A program made the position numbers and the translations under genes. Below the pieces are notes generated by a model. It saw only the letters and a program-made list of their open reading frames with translations. It was not told where the DNA came from and did no database searches. Below, piece after piece: positions 40,732-47,783 of a stretch of 47,783 nt of DNA (position 1 is its first letter; each line of letters begins with the position of its first letter). The stretch comes from a virus, in IMG/VR virus record IMGVR_UViG_3300036832_000299, positions 1 through 47,783 of that record; one strand, given 5' to 3'.

Positions 40732-41015
40732 CGCTCCGGTTCTCCCACTCGTCTGGCCAGGGCAGGGCGCACGCGGCCCCCAGCGTGGCGCAGTAGGGCC
40801 GCGTGGCGCTTGGGCGGTAGTCGCCTGCCCAGCAGCTCGAAGGCGGCGTCAGCGGCCTTCCTGTAGCGTTCGGCCTCGACGGGCGCGTAGCGCAGATCCT
40901 CCCAGTCCAGGCCGTGGATCCCACGCAGGCCCACGGCTATGGGCATGGCGCGCACGGCGTCGAAGATCGCCGCCGCCAGCTCCTCGTGGTCATTGTCGCT
41001 GCGCTGGTCGCTCAC
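40728..41015 (-). CDS. hypothetical helical protein, 95 aa
   Basis: GTG start at 41015 with GGAG about eight bases upstream and a GTGA overlap with the previous stop. The protein is helical (DNDHEELAAAIFDAVRAM; EAERYRKAADAAFELLGRRL) with a basic end. The middle segment IHGLDWEDLRYAPVEAERYR(K)AAD is shared in style with many small phage proteins of unknown role. Confidence 0.7.
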   Translation of the reverse strand: MSDQRSDNDHEELAAAIFDAVRAMPIAVGLRGIHGLDWEDLRYAPVEAERYRKAADAAFELLGRRLPPKRHAALLRHAGGRVRPALARRVGEPER

Positions 41016-41167
41016 GCCGCCGTCTCCTGTTTGACCTTCAGCTTGGTGATCTCGAAGCGTGAGCCCAGCGCCGCCATGCGCTTAACGTAGGCTCGGGCTA
41101 GTCTCAGATCGGACGTCGTCCGCACGACTGTTCCTCGGGTGTTGTGGATTAGATACGTGGTAGACAT
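41012..41167 (-). CDS. small hypothetical protein, 51 aa
   Basis: Short gene read from ATG 41167 to a TGA overlapping the next start (GTGA): MSTTYLIHNTRGTVVRTTSDLRLARAYVKRMAALGSRFEITKLKVKQETAA. The composition is regular, with alternating strand and basic helix. Its first 86 bases overlap the end of the gene at 41082-41321 in another frame. The coupling to its downstream neighbour supports it. Confidence 0.65.
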   Translation of the reverse strand: MSTTYLIHNTRGTVVRTTSDLRLARAYVKRMAALGSRFEITKLKVKQETAA

Positions 41168-41321
41168 GGCCGGGGTCCGCCTTTTCCAGGGCTTCGGCCG
41201 CCAGCACCTTCAGCGCCGCGCCGATGATTGTCCGCCGCCGACGAGAGCGTGCGTTCGGCAGCTTGTCGGCCAGGATCTCGATTAGCTTACAGGTTTGAGA
41301 AATCGTCCTTTGCGGTTCCAT
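41082..41321 (-). CDS. hypothetical protein, 79 aa
   Basis: ATG 41321 is preceded by ACCGAGGGA, the same ribosome-site sequence as the early genes. The first 48 residues look regular (MEPQRTISQTCKLIEILADKLP, RTIIGAALKVLAAEALEKAD). The last 30 overlap the 51-aa gene and look unconstrained. It also overlaps the end of the primase gene by 35 bases. Function unknown. Confidence 0.6.
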   Translation of the reverse strand: MEPQRTISQTCKLIEILADKLPNARSRRRRTIIGAALKVLAAEALEKADPGHVYHVSNPQHPRNSRADDVRSETSPSLR

Positions 41322-43704
41322 TGCTCTGCTCCCTCGGTTTGGCGGCGCGTAGCCGCAGGATCCTCGCCGCCAGCATCTCCAGGCTGAGCTTGCGGTAGGC
41401 ATGAGCGTTGCGCAGCGCGAACGCCGTCACCCGGTCACCGTCCACGATCGGGCGGCCCAGGTTGACGCCGCCCAGGCGGCGCAGGATGGCGGCGATCTTG
41501 TGGTTGGTGAGGCGGCGATCGCGGCCCACCACCCGGTCGGGGATGGCGTCGGCGACGTCCTTCACCGTGACGACGTCGGGCGCGAACACCCCGCGTGCGT
41601 CGAAGAAACCTTCCTCGATCCACTCCTCGACCAGCGAGCGCGAGCTGTTGCGCATGTCGGTCTTGGCCTCGGTGGCGGGCGCGCGGCCCTGGGCGTCGAA
41701 GCCTGAGAGGTCACGATCCAGCAGCCAGCGCGCGACACGCGCTGCGCCACCGGCCTCGTACCAGAGCATCAGATCCTTGTAGTAGCGGGGCTCGCGCGGC
41801 TCTTCCTCGCACCAGAGGATCAGGAAACGCCGGTCGTAGTCGTCAAGCGCCAGGGCGTCGCGATGGTTGGTGAAGAACACCGCTGCGATCAGGTTGGGGA
41901 TCTCGAAGGGCTTGCCGTATTTCGGGTTCACCTGCAGCAGCCAGGGCGGCGTCGCCATGAAGCTCTTCAGCCGGTTCATCAGCGACTTGCGCTCGAAGCT
42001 GTGCATCTCCTCGACGATCAGCAGCTTGGTGTTGGCCAGCCAGCCGTTGTAACTGCTCTGCAGCTCTTCCGGCCCGATCTCCCTGACATTGTGTTCGCCC
42101 AGCGCCCAGCGCACCGGCTGCAGCATGATCGACTTGCCGACGCCCTGGTGCTGCGAACCCAGGACCAGCCCGTAGTTCGGCTTCAGCTCAGGGTGCTGCA
42201 CGATGTAGGCCAGCCAGTTCAGCAGGATCTCGCGCTCGCGCTTGTCGGGCACGAGGTAGGCGATGTGATCGAGCCATAGCTTCACGTCGTCGTCGTTGGC
42301 GAACACGGCCGGGGGCCTGCTGGGAGCGCGCCAGATGTTGACGCACATGCCGATCCCCGGCTCGTCCACGAACAGCTTGCCGCCCGGCCGATAGGTCAGC
42401 GACGTCACGTTGCGCCGCTGGCCACCCTGCTGGGTGAACACCGCCCAGGCGCTGCGGCGGCTGTCCGTGGGATCTCCGACCGTCCACCAGTGGGCGTTGA
42501 ATTGGCCCCGGCTCTGCAGGCGCAGGGTCGCGAGGTCAAAGGCCACGTCCATGCTTTCGACGTAGACGGCGCGGAGGAACATGTTGCCGGTCGCCTTGGC
42601 CTGGGCGCGGTCGGCGTCGTCGGTCCCATCATCCTCACGGGGCGGGTCGCCAGCGTAGCCGAACTCTTCGCGCGCCGCTGAGAAGCCATGCTCGGAAGCA
42701 AGCTTGGCCAGGTACTGCCAGCCGACCCGGAACGGCGGCTTGAAGCTGTCCCATTTGGCCTCGATCTCTTCGGGGGTGTTCTGCGCCCAGGTCAGCGACC
42801 AGCCGACCCAGGGGTCGAACCCGTCGTCGCCCAGAGCGGCCTTCACCGCCATGCCGACGGTGATCCAGTCGTCGTAGCTGAGCGTGTTGGGGATATGCGC
42901 CAGCGCCCGCTCCACGGCCTCGACGGACGGCGCGAAGTGGCTGGCGTCGATCCCGCTGCCCAGGCTGCGCGCGTGCGCCTGCCGGGTGATGATCATGCCG
43001 CCAGCGCTCGTCACGAGCTGGGCGACCTCATTGAAGAATTGATCGAGCTGGTCGGGCGTCACGTGGGTCAGGCCGTCCAGGCCCAGGGTCACGAGGCTGA
43101 CGCCGCCGCGCCAGGAGTAGGGCATGCCGGACGGGTGCATACCCTCAAGCAGGAATTGTTGGCCGGTCGCTAACAGTTCGACGGCATGGGCGTCAGTTCG
43201 TGGATCCAGACTTGCCCGGTCGGCAGCACCTTCCAGCCGAAGGCCATCAGCGGATAGAGCTTCAGCAGCGCCATCGCTTCGTCGTGGGAGACTAAAGCCC
43301 AGTCGCCGCTTTGTGGCTCCAACAAGTCGATAAGGACAGAGGCGTCTAGCACCGCCTGCGAAACGGGCGGGGGCGAAGCCCAATATCGAACTTGCGGCGA
43401 CTTCAATTCGGTCGGCGAGAACGGTGTCCGATACATCTATGTCAATCCCGATCACTCGACGGCCTTGCAGTCCCACGCCTGCCGACCACCCATCCCAACG
43501 GTTCAGATCCCCGATCGTCGCTTCAACCGTCGGCCACGCTGCGTAGCCGCACCAGCCGTCGTCAAGTCGCCGTCCAGGCACCTTCCCACGGCTCTGCCGG
43601 ACGTGTTCCGGGTGTCGGGAGCTGACGGACACCACAGCGTCAGGTGGTATGATCGGCAACAGGTCGCCGACCAATCCACTCGTAACATAGTCTTGAAACG
43701 GCAT
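41287..43704 (-). CDS. primase-polymerase / helicase fusion, 805 aa
   Basis: Bifunctional replication protein. The N-terminal archaeo-eukaryotic primase-type domain shows RVIGIDIDVSD (D88, D90), APARFAGGARRLCPYRL and VELLATGQQFLLEGMHPSG. A PriCT-like helical domain follows (SVEAVERALAHIPNTLSYDDWITVGMAVKAA). The C-terminal SF3/DUF5906-type helicase has Walker A GSQHQGVGKS (K524), Walker B LLIVEEM (E565-E566) and VFFTNHRDALALDDYDRRFL. It would prime DNA and unwind it for the family A polymerase encoded just upstream. ATG 43704 has GAGGGAAA upstream. Between YRL and VELL the insert is long, and G/C preference shifts to another frame (see 43170-43436). Confidence 0.88.
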   Translation of the reverse strand: MPFQDYVTSGLVGDLLPIIPPDAVVSVSSRHPEHVRQSRGKVPGRRLDDGWCGYAAWPTVEATIGDLNRWDGWSAGVGLQGRRVIGIDIDVSDTVLADRIEVAASSILGFAPARFAGGARRLCPYRLVGATKRRLGFSLPRRSDGAAEALSADGLRLEGAADRASLDPRTDAHAVELLATGQQFLLEGMHPSGMPYSWRGGVSLVTLGLDGLTHVTPDQLDQFFNEVAQLVTSAGGMIITRQAHARSLGSGIDASHFAPSVEAVERALAHIPNTLSYDDWITVGMAVKAALGDDGFDPWVGWSLTWAQNTPEEIEAKWDSFKPPFRVGWQYLAKLASEHGFSAAREEFGYAGDPPREDDGTDDADRAQAKATGNMFLRAVYVESMDVAFDLATLRLQSRGQFNAHWWTVGDPTDSRRSAWAVFTQQGGQRRNVTSLTYRPGGKLFVDEPGIGMCVNIWRAPSRPPAVFANDDDVKLWLDHIAYLVPDKREREILLNWLAYIVQHPELKPNYGLVLGSQHQGVGKSIMLQPVRWALGEHNVREIGPEELQSSYNGWLANTKLLIVEEMHSFERKSLMNRLKSFMATPPWLLQVNPKYGKPFEIPNLIAAVFFTNHRDALALDDYDRRFLILWCEEEPREPRYYKDLMLWYEAGGAARVARWLLDRDLSGFDAQGRAPATEAKTDMRNSSRSLVEEWIEEGFFDARGVFAPDVVTVKDVADAIPDRVVGRDRRLTNHKIAAILRRLGGVNLGRPIVDGDRVTAFALRNAHAYRKLSLEMLAARILRLRAAKPREQSNGTAKDDFSNL
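43170..43436 (-). CDS. candidate overlapping ORF within the primase gene, 88 codons
   Basis: ATG-started frame inside the primase N-terminal domain, encoding VLDASVLIDLLEPQSGDWAL, then HDEAMALLKLYPLMAF and VLPTGQVWIHELT. The composition is protein-like. Over about 43180-43325 its codons end mostly in G/C while the primase frame there is A/T-ending. It may be an overlapping gene, or the trace of two compensating frameshifts in the primase. No ribosome site is obvious. Confidence 0.3.
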   Translation of the reverse strand: MYRTPFSPTELKSPQVRYWASPPPVSQAVLDASVLIDLLEPQSGDWALVSHDEAMALLKLYPLMAFGWKVLPTGQVWIHELTPMPSNC

Positions 43705-43744
43705 GCCTTTCCCTCGGGCTGATCGTCAGTTAACAGCCGATGAA

Positions 43745-43759
43745 GACGTGATGTCTACA
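43745..43759 (-). promoter_or_regulatory. GTAGAC site before primase gene
   Basis: Leftward TGTAGACATCACGTCTTC: a half-site and an inverted partner (GTCTTC). It lies between the polymerase stop (43761) and primase ATG (43704). A small hairpin (ggctg/cagcc) and CCCGAGGGAAAGG follow, combining this motif with the early-gene type of ribosome site. Confidence 0.5.
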
Positions 43760-43760
43760 G

Positions 43761-45860
43761 CTACTTACGATAGCGTTTTGACCTCTGGCCCTTAGCCGAG
43801 AGCGGCAGGCCTTCGGCCCAAGCGGGAGCGGCCTCGACGACGTCTACGAACTCTTCAATATCCAGGCTATCTACCTTGATCTCACAGACGATTTCGTCAT
43901 GCACGGTCAGCACGACGGGCCAACTTCTGGCCTCGACTTCGAGCATCGCCCCGGCCAATAAATCGCGCGCCAGCGCCTGGGTCGCCTGCTGGCTCCAGAA
44001 CCCGCCATAGCTGGTCTGGCGGGTCCATTGCTTGGTGATCGGGTGCTGGCCCATGAAGGTCACCGCCAGCCGCTGCTGGTGCCAGGGGGTGTCCACCCAT
44101 TTGATCTTCGGGGCCGGGAAGGAGAGGTAGCGGCCGGACGGCAGGGCCATCCACAGCACCGACGGCGTGGCGATGAACGCCAGCTTGCCGACCCAGACCG
44201 GGAGCTTCGGGTGAGCGATCGCCTCGTGGGCGGCGTCTTCGAGCTGCCGCCACAGGCCGGGGTTGTCGGGATCCATCCGGCAGAGGTTGGGGTGGAGCTG
44301 CCGCCAGCCGTCGATCACCAGCCGCAAGGCCGTCCAGTCGGTGACGTCCAGGCCGTAGCAGAAGTCAGGGCTATAGGTGTCCTCCATGAACGACCAGTCG
44401 GCCGCCGTGGTGTCCATCCGCACGCGCTCGACGACTTCCCCGATGTCGACGCCATAGTTCTGGGCCATCAGCAGGAAGGCCCCGTGGCCGCCGCCGAACC
44501 CCAGCGACAGCTCGACGACCTTGCCGATCTGCCGCAGGAAGTCGTCGACCTCGCTGGGCTGCAGGCCCATCATCTGACAGACGGCGTTGACGTAGAGGTC
44601 GGGTCCGACGCCAGCGTCGTAGGCGCGGAAGGCGTCAAGCTTCCAGTCTTCGCCCGCCAGCCACGCCAGCACCCGGCCCTCGATGTTGGAGAAGTCGGCG
44701 AAGATCAGCTCGTGGCCCGGCTCGGCGATCAGCAGCGACCGCATCATGTTGGCCAGCAGCTCAAGCGCCGTGCCGTCGAATATGGTGCGCAGCAGATCCG
44801 GGTCGCGGGCCTTCAGGAACTCAAAGGCGATGTCGATGTCGCTGAACTTGATCCAGGGCCGCATCAGGTTCTGGAGCTGCACGCCCGCGCCTGCCCACCG
44901 GCCGGTCGACGCCCCGTGGTAAAGGAGCTGTTCGCGCAGCCGCCCGTCGGCCGACGTCCTGAGCTTGAAGGCCTCCAGCTTGCCGAGTGACGATCGCCGG
45001 GCCTCGTCCCTGATCGACAGCACGCGCTTGACCTCGGGTGTCAGCTCGGGATCCGCCAGTAGAGCCTTCAGCGAGGTCTTGTCGGTGTTGGCCGCCTCGA
45101 CGCCTTGGGCGTGTAGCCAGTTGGTGATCGACGCCGGGTGTTGTGCGCCTTTAAGCGCAAACCCCGTCGCTACCTGCATCTCGCCGTTCAGCCGCTCCAT
45201 CTCGTGCTTGGCGATCGTCAGCGCCTGATCGACGGCGGGCATGTCCACGGCGATGCCGCGCTGATTGATCTTGTGGTCCAGCAGCCAGAGCTGGCGTTCG
45301 TCCACGCTCAGCGGCCTGAGCAACTTGGCCAGCCCATGCTCCACCTGCACGTCGACATGGCAGTAGTCGACCAGACGCCGGACCTTGTCCGGCTGGTCCC
45401 ACCAGACGGTCGGGTGGCGTGACCGGGGCCGACACATCTGCAGCATCAGCCGGTAGCCGTCGGCGTCCTTGCGCTCAGGCAGGCCGACGGCAGGCGCTGC
45501 CCGTGCGAGCGCTCTTGGCAGGGCCATCGCCGCCGCCATCGCCGCCGTGCAATGCCAGCGGCTGAAGTCGTCGGGGGCCGGGACGCCCCAGCGTGGTCCC
45601 CAGACCTTGGTCCACAGCGCATGCTCGAAACCGGCGTTGTGGGCGAACAGCTCGGGGTTCTCGTCCAGCAGGGAGCGGATCTGGTTCGTCTCGTCGCCTC
45701 GGATCCATTCGCCGCTATCCCACTGGCCGCGATCGTCGACAAAGATCCAGCAGGCGCACCACAGATCCGTCGAAGGGTGGTCGGCGTAGTTGGGCAGGCC
45801 GACGGTGCGTAGGTCGATCTCCGACCGCGTCTCGAAGTCGATATGGAGCTGGGGGCGCAT
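43761..45860 (-). CDS. family A DNA polymerase with 3'-5' exonuclease, 699 aa
   Basis: Replicative polymerase of the T7/Pol I family. The exonuclease domain opens with LHIDFETRSEIDL (D8, E10) and has YCHVDVQVEHGLAKLL. Polymerase motifs are A (IFADFSNIEGRVLAWLAGE, D389), B (GKVVELSLGFGGGHGAF, K447) and C (LTVHDEIVCEI, H654-D655-E656). Motif A has Asn-Ile-Glu-Gly where many have Gln-Ile-Glu-Leu. ATG 45860 is preferred over GTG 45863 because AGGAGG sits four bases before the ATG; the start overlaps the resolvase stop (TGATG). Confidence 0.93.
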   Translation of the reverse strand: MRPQLHIDFETRSEIDLRTVGLPNYADHPSTDLWCACWIFVDDRGQWDSGEWIRGDETNQIRSLLDENPELFAHNAGFEHALWTKVWGPRWGVPAPDDFSRWHCTAAMAAAMALPRALARAAPAVGLPERKDADGYRLMLQMCRPRSRHPTVWWDQPDKVRRLVDYCHVDVQVEHGLAKLLRPLSVDERQLWLLDHKINQRGIAVDMPAVDQALTIAKHEMERLNGEMQVATGFALKGAQHPASITNWLHAQGVEAANTDKTSLKALLADPELTPEVKRVLSIRDEARRSSLGKLEAFKLRTSADGRLREQLLYHGASTGRWAGAGVQLQNLMRPWIKFSDIDIAFEFLKARDPDLLRTIFDGTALELLANMMRSLLIAEPGHELIFADFSNIEGRVLAWLAGEDWKLDAFRAYDAGVGPDLYVNAVCQMMGLQPSEVDDFLRQIGKVVELSLGFGGGHGAFLLMAQNYGVDIGEVVERVRMDTTAADWSFMEDTYSPDFCYGLDVTDWTALRLVIDGWRQLHPNLCRMDPDNPGLWRQLEDAAHEAIAHPKLPVWVGKLAFIATPSVLWMALPSGRYLSFPAPKIKWVDTPWHQQRLAVTFMGQHPITKQWTRQTSYGGFWSQQATQALARDLLAGAMLEVEARSWPVVLTVHDEIVCEIKVDSLDIEEFVDVVEAAPAWAEGLPLSAKGQRSKRYRK

Positions 45861-46381
45861 CACCCCTCCTGTTTCTTGAGGAGGTCATGGCGCGAGCCGT
45901 AGAGGGCGATCAGCGCGCTCTCGGCTTTCCCATCGTCTTTGACCAACGGCCATTTCTTGGCGTGCTTGGGGAAGAGCTGGGTGGCCCTGAGCCGCGCGCC
46001 GTCCTTGTCGGCCGGGCAGCTCAGCGCGCTCTTCCACTTGCTGGCGCTGACGATCTCGACCGGCAGGAAATGGGCGCTCAGGATCCCGTGGATCGCGCCG
46101 ATCCCGAAGCCGAAGTTGAAGCTCGATCGCGGGCTCTCCTGGGGCCGCACGCCCGCCAGCTCCACCCAGGCCCGCACCTTGCGGTCCCACCCGATCTGCT
46201 CGTCGATGATCCGGCCGACGGCGTAGAGGTCGATCTGGTTGGTCAGCCGGGTGCGGGTCTTTCGCCGCGTGGCGAAGGTCGGCATGGCGTAGACGTCCAG
46301 CGTCTCGGCGACCGGGTCATAGAAGCTCAGGCCGCCCTGCAGGCCGGGGTCGACGCCCAGGTAGACCGTCGCGCCGATCAC
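45860..46381 (-). CDS. RuvC-like Holliday junction resolvase, 173 aa
   Basis: RNase H-fold endonuclease that cuts branched DNA before packaging. Catalytic acidic residues are visible as D11 (LGVDPGLQGGLSFYD), E74 (AWVELAGVRP) and D150/E154 (VKDDGKAESALIALYG). The segment NFGFGIGAIHGILSAHFLPVEIVSASKWK matches the phage RuvC pattern. It sits between a small gene and the polymerase, with ATGA and TGATG overlaps. Confidence 0.88.
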   Translation of the reverse strand: MIGATVYLGVDPGLQGGLSFYDPVAETLDVYAMPTFATRRKTRTRLTNQIDLYAVGRIIDEQIGWDRKVRAWVELAGVRPQESPRSSFNFGFGIGAIHGILSAHFLPVEIVSASKWKSALSCPADKDGARLRATQLFPKHAKKWPLVKDDGKAESALIALYGSRHDLLKKQEG

Positions 46382-46572
46382 TCCAGCACCCCTTCGGGGA
46401 TCTCCACCCAGGCGACGTTGGGGTTGCTGGTGCCGTGCTTGAGAAGCCGGACGTAACCGCCTGCCCAGCCTGCATAAAAGTCGTCGCCCCTCTGGTAGAG
46501 CTTCGTCTGTTTGAAGATCCCTTTCGAGCGCAGGATCACGAACTGGTCGTCGACCACATGGAACAGGTTCAT
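46378..46572 (-). CDS. hypothetical protein, 64 aa
   Basis: Small strand-rich protein (MNLFHVVDDQFVILRSKGIFKQTKLYQRGDDFYAGWAGGYVRLL...). Similar short proteins with GDxLYAxxGxGYIRL patterns occur beside phage polymerases and are of unknown role. ATG 46572 is chosen over GTG 46581 because AGGGAG lies eight bases before the ATG but abuts the GTG. It has a leader with a GTAGAC site and hairpin. Confidence 0.75.
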   Translation of the reverse strand: MNLFHVVDDQFVILRSKGIFKQTKLYQRGDDFYAGWAGGYVRLLKHGTSNPNVAWVEIPEGVLE

Positions 46573-46631
46573 GGGTTTCACTCCCTAGAGTGAAGACAGG
46601 CCACGTAGGGCCTGCCTCCGTTGTCTACAGT
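46573..46631 (-). promoter_or_regulatory. leader with GTAGAC site and hairpin before the 64-aa gene
   Basis: Leftward TGTAGACAACGGAGGC (46614-46629) is followed by an 11-bp RNA stem with two G-U pairs (GGAGGCAGGCC with GGCCTGTCTTC), then ACTCTAGGGAG and the start. It matches the leader at 21547-21612 in order and spacing of parts. Confidence 0.5.
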
Positions 46632-47189
46632 CTAGGCGTTCAGAATGGCGTCCAGATCCACCTGGGCGTCGTCCTTGCTGACGTAGCCGAAGTCCTGGGC
46701 GGCGGTGCTGCCGACCATGCGCTCGCCGTCGGCCAGCTTCTGGAAGTTGTTCAGGCCGAAGGCGATGCCCCGGTTGCCCTTCTGGTCGTAGGAGTAGACC
46801 GACAGGGACGCCCGGCCGAAGATCCCGCTGTAGACGCGCGACGGCTCGAAGAGCGGCTGGCCATCCTCGTCGATACAGTCGGGCTTGCGGGTGGTGGTGA
46901 CCCGCACGAACACCATGTCGGGCGGCAGGCCCTCCAGCTCGGAGCTGGCGCGGAACGGGGTCTTGAACCCAGCGGGCGCACCCTGCGGATAGAGCCGGGC
47001 TTTCTCGTCGTTGTAGGTCTTCACCATCCGCTTGAACTCGGCCGACGTCTGGGCCTCTTTGTCGAACAGCAGCACGACGCTGTACTTCGGCTCGGTGTTG
47101 GCCTCGAAGGCCTTCGGCGACAGGAGCTGCACGAAGGCGCAGCGGGCCTCCGGGGTGATCAGCGGGGTGGTCTTCTTCTCTTCAGCCAT
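46632..47189 (-). CDS. DUF2815 ssDNA-binding-like protein, 185 aa
   Basis: Opens with the DUF2815 signature PLITPEARCAFVQLLSPKAFEANTEPKYSVVLLFDK and continues FKRMVKTYNDEKARLYP, RVTTTRKPDCIDEDGQPLFEPSRVYSGIFGRASLSVYSYD and GNRGIAFGLNNFQKLADGERM. Family members are phage OB-fold proteins treated as single-strand-binding or recombination partners of the DUF2800 nuclease, which is encoded two genes upstream here. Acts in the cytoplasm during replication and recombination. Confidence 0.85.
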   Translation of the reverse strand: MAEEKKTTPLITPEARCAFVQLLSPKAFEANTEPKYSVVLLFDKEAQTSAEFKRMVKTYNDEKARLYPQGAPAGFKTPFRASSELEGLPPDMVFVRVTTTRKPDCIDEDGQPLFEPSRVYSGIFGRASLSVYSYDQKGNRGIAFGLNNFQKLADGERMVGSTAAQDFGYVSKDDAQVDLDAILNA

Positions 47190-47385
47190 TGTCTTCCTCC
47201 TTCAGGAATTTCTTGATGGCGCGCAGGGCGGCCGACTTTTCGCCGCCCATCTTCCCGGCCGCCTTGGCCAGAGCTTTGTCTTTGAAGAACGAGCGATTGC
47301 GCGGGTCGACGGACATGCCGCCGCGCCGGGCGATCGCCGTTCGCTTGGGATAGGACATCGCGGCAAAGCCGCGTCGTTGCTTCAT
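47182..47385 (-). CDS. KGG-motif small basic protein, 67 aa
   Basis: RRGFAAMSYPKRTAIARRGG followed by KALAKAAGKMGGEKSAAL matches the KGG (stress-induced, con-10-like) repeat pattern, in which each unit ends in KGG or RGG. In phages, such short proteins lie in replication operons; the role is unknown. It lies between the two nuclease/recombination genes and overlaps the DUF2815 start by eight bases. Confidence 0.8.
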   Translation of the reverse strand: MKQRRGFAAMSYPKRTAIARRGGMSVDPRNRSFFKDKALAKAAGKMGGEKSAALRAIKKFLKEEDNG

Positions 47386-47387
47386 AA

Positions 47388-47783
47388 TCAGGCTCCAAAG
47401 TCTTCCAGCGCCGTGGTCCGTTCGACGCTGTCACGAGGGTCGCCCTCGCGGGCCAGGACCGACCCGGAGCTGACTTTCTCGTAGAACTCAGCCAGCTCGC
47501 CGCGCTCGCGTTTGGGCAGGACCAGCTCCAGTTGCGCCGGGCTCTTCAGCTTCGGCGGAGCCAGCACCTGCTCGGCGCTCAGCTTGAAGCGCTGGCGCAG
47601 CGCGTTCACCAGGGCGTCAGGGTCGCCCATCCAGCGACGCATGGCGCGCTTGGGCACCATACGCCACCCAGGCGGCGGTTCACCGGCCTCGGCGCGGCGG
47701 GTGGCCTCGGCGAAGACGGCGGCGACCCAGTCGCGGATGGCGTCGGCCTTATCTAGGATCTCGCCCAGGGCCTCGTCAGACAG
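47388..47783 (-). CDS. DUF2800 nuclease, C-terminal part (gene begins at 990)
   Basis: The last 131 codons of the gene whose first part lies at 990-1; the frame runs through the right end of the window without break. This part holds the tail after the cysteine cluster: LSDEALGEILDKADAIRDW, EPPPGWRMVPKRAMRRWMGD and KLSAEQVLAPPKLKSPAQLE, a conserved end in DUF2800 proteins (a basic helix followed by a helix on which the second half depends). Its stop is two bases before the KGG gene start. Confidence 0.85.
   Translation of the reverse strand: MSDEALGEILDKADAIRDWVAAVFAEATRRAEAGEPPPGWRMVPKRAMRRWMGDPDALVNALRQRFKLSAEQVLAPPKLKSPAQLELVLPKRERGELAEFYEKVSSGSVLAREGDPRDSVERTTALEDFGA
47600..47783. repeat. 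right copy of terminal redundancy
   Basis: Matches 1-183 except for one additional C near 47607 and A at 47656. The open frame of the nuclease gene is intact here. Confidence 0.9.

Overview
The window is the essentially complete genome of a temperate, short-tailed (podovirus-like) phage with high GC content. Strong G/C third positions and GGAGG-type ribosome binding sites, together with gene families common in such phages, suggest an alphaproteobacterial host (Caulobacterales or relatives). The host assignment is inference. The first 183 and last 184 bases are the same sequence with two differences. The join falls inside one gene (DUF2800 nuclease), so the contig is circular or circularly permuted, with about 47.6 kb unique.

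Layout. (1) 3518 leftward to 1, then across the junction from 47783 to 39573, is the replication operon: SNF2-type helicase, small regulators, DUF2800/Cas4-like nuclease, KGG-motif protein, DUF2815 ssDNA-binding-like protein, RuvC-like resolvase, family A DNA polymerase, a primase-polymerase/helicase fusion, and a chain of small zinc-motif and hypothetical proteins joined by ATGA/GTGA overlaps. (2) 3613-5528 rightward is the lysogeny module: XRE-type repressor, excisionase-like HTH protein, tyrosine integrase and a probable attP region. (3) 28598 leftward to 5909 is packaging and virion structure: small and large terminase, portal, scaffold, capsid, adaptor, tail nozzle-like protein, four internal-virion candidates including a 2672-residue polyvalent protein with a zincin motif, and two small proteins, ended by a strong hairpin terminator. 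(4) 28701-31872 rightward is an early operon of small proteins with an ArdA antirestriction protein and a DUF3846 protein. (5) 32340-34417 is a regulatory cluster ending in a three-HTH protein. (6) 34443-35315 is a moron-like cassette: terminator, near-consensus promoter, two unknown genes, terminator. (7) 35361-39590 holds tail fibre genes, an exported beta-helix protein and a holin-like membrane protein.

No RNA polymerase, tRNA, CRISPR array, insertion sequence or recognisable endolysin was seen. The phage therefore probably uses host RNA polymerase, and its lysis enzyme is unidentified.

Two recurring sequence systems stand out. One is a GTAGAC motif, often followed 10 bp later by a second (G/A)AGAC half-site. 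It lies 17-71 bp before gene starts in several operons and points with transcription, like the dispersed repressor sites (stoperators) of phage L5. The other is a repeated leader ending in CCGAGGGAA, with hairpins whose stems change sequence but keep pairing, in front of the small early genes. It resembles the start-associated sequences of some mycobacteriophages. Two candidate overlapping genes are also visible, inside the 201-residue gene at 1683 and inside the primase gene.
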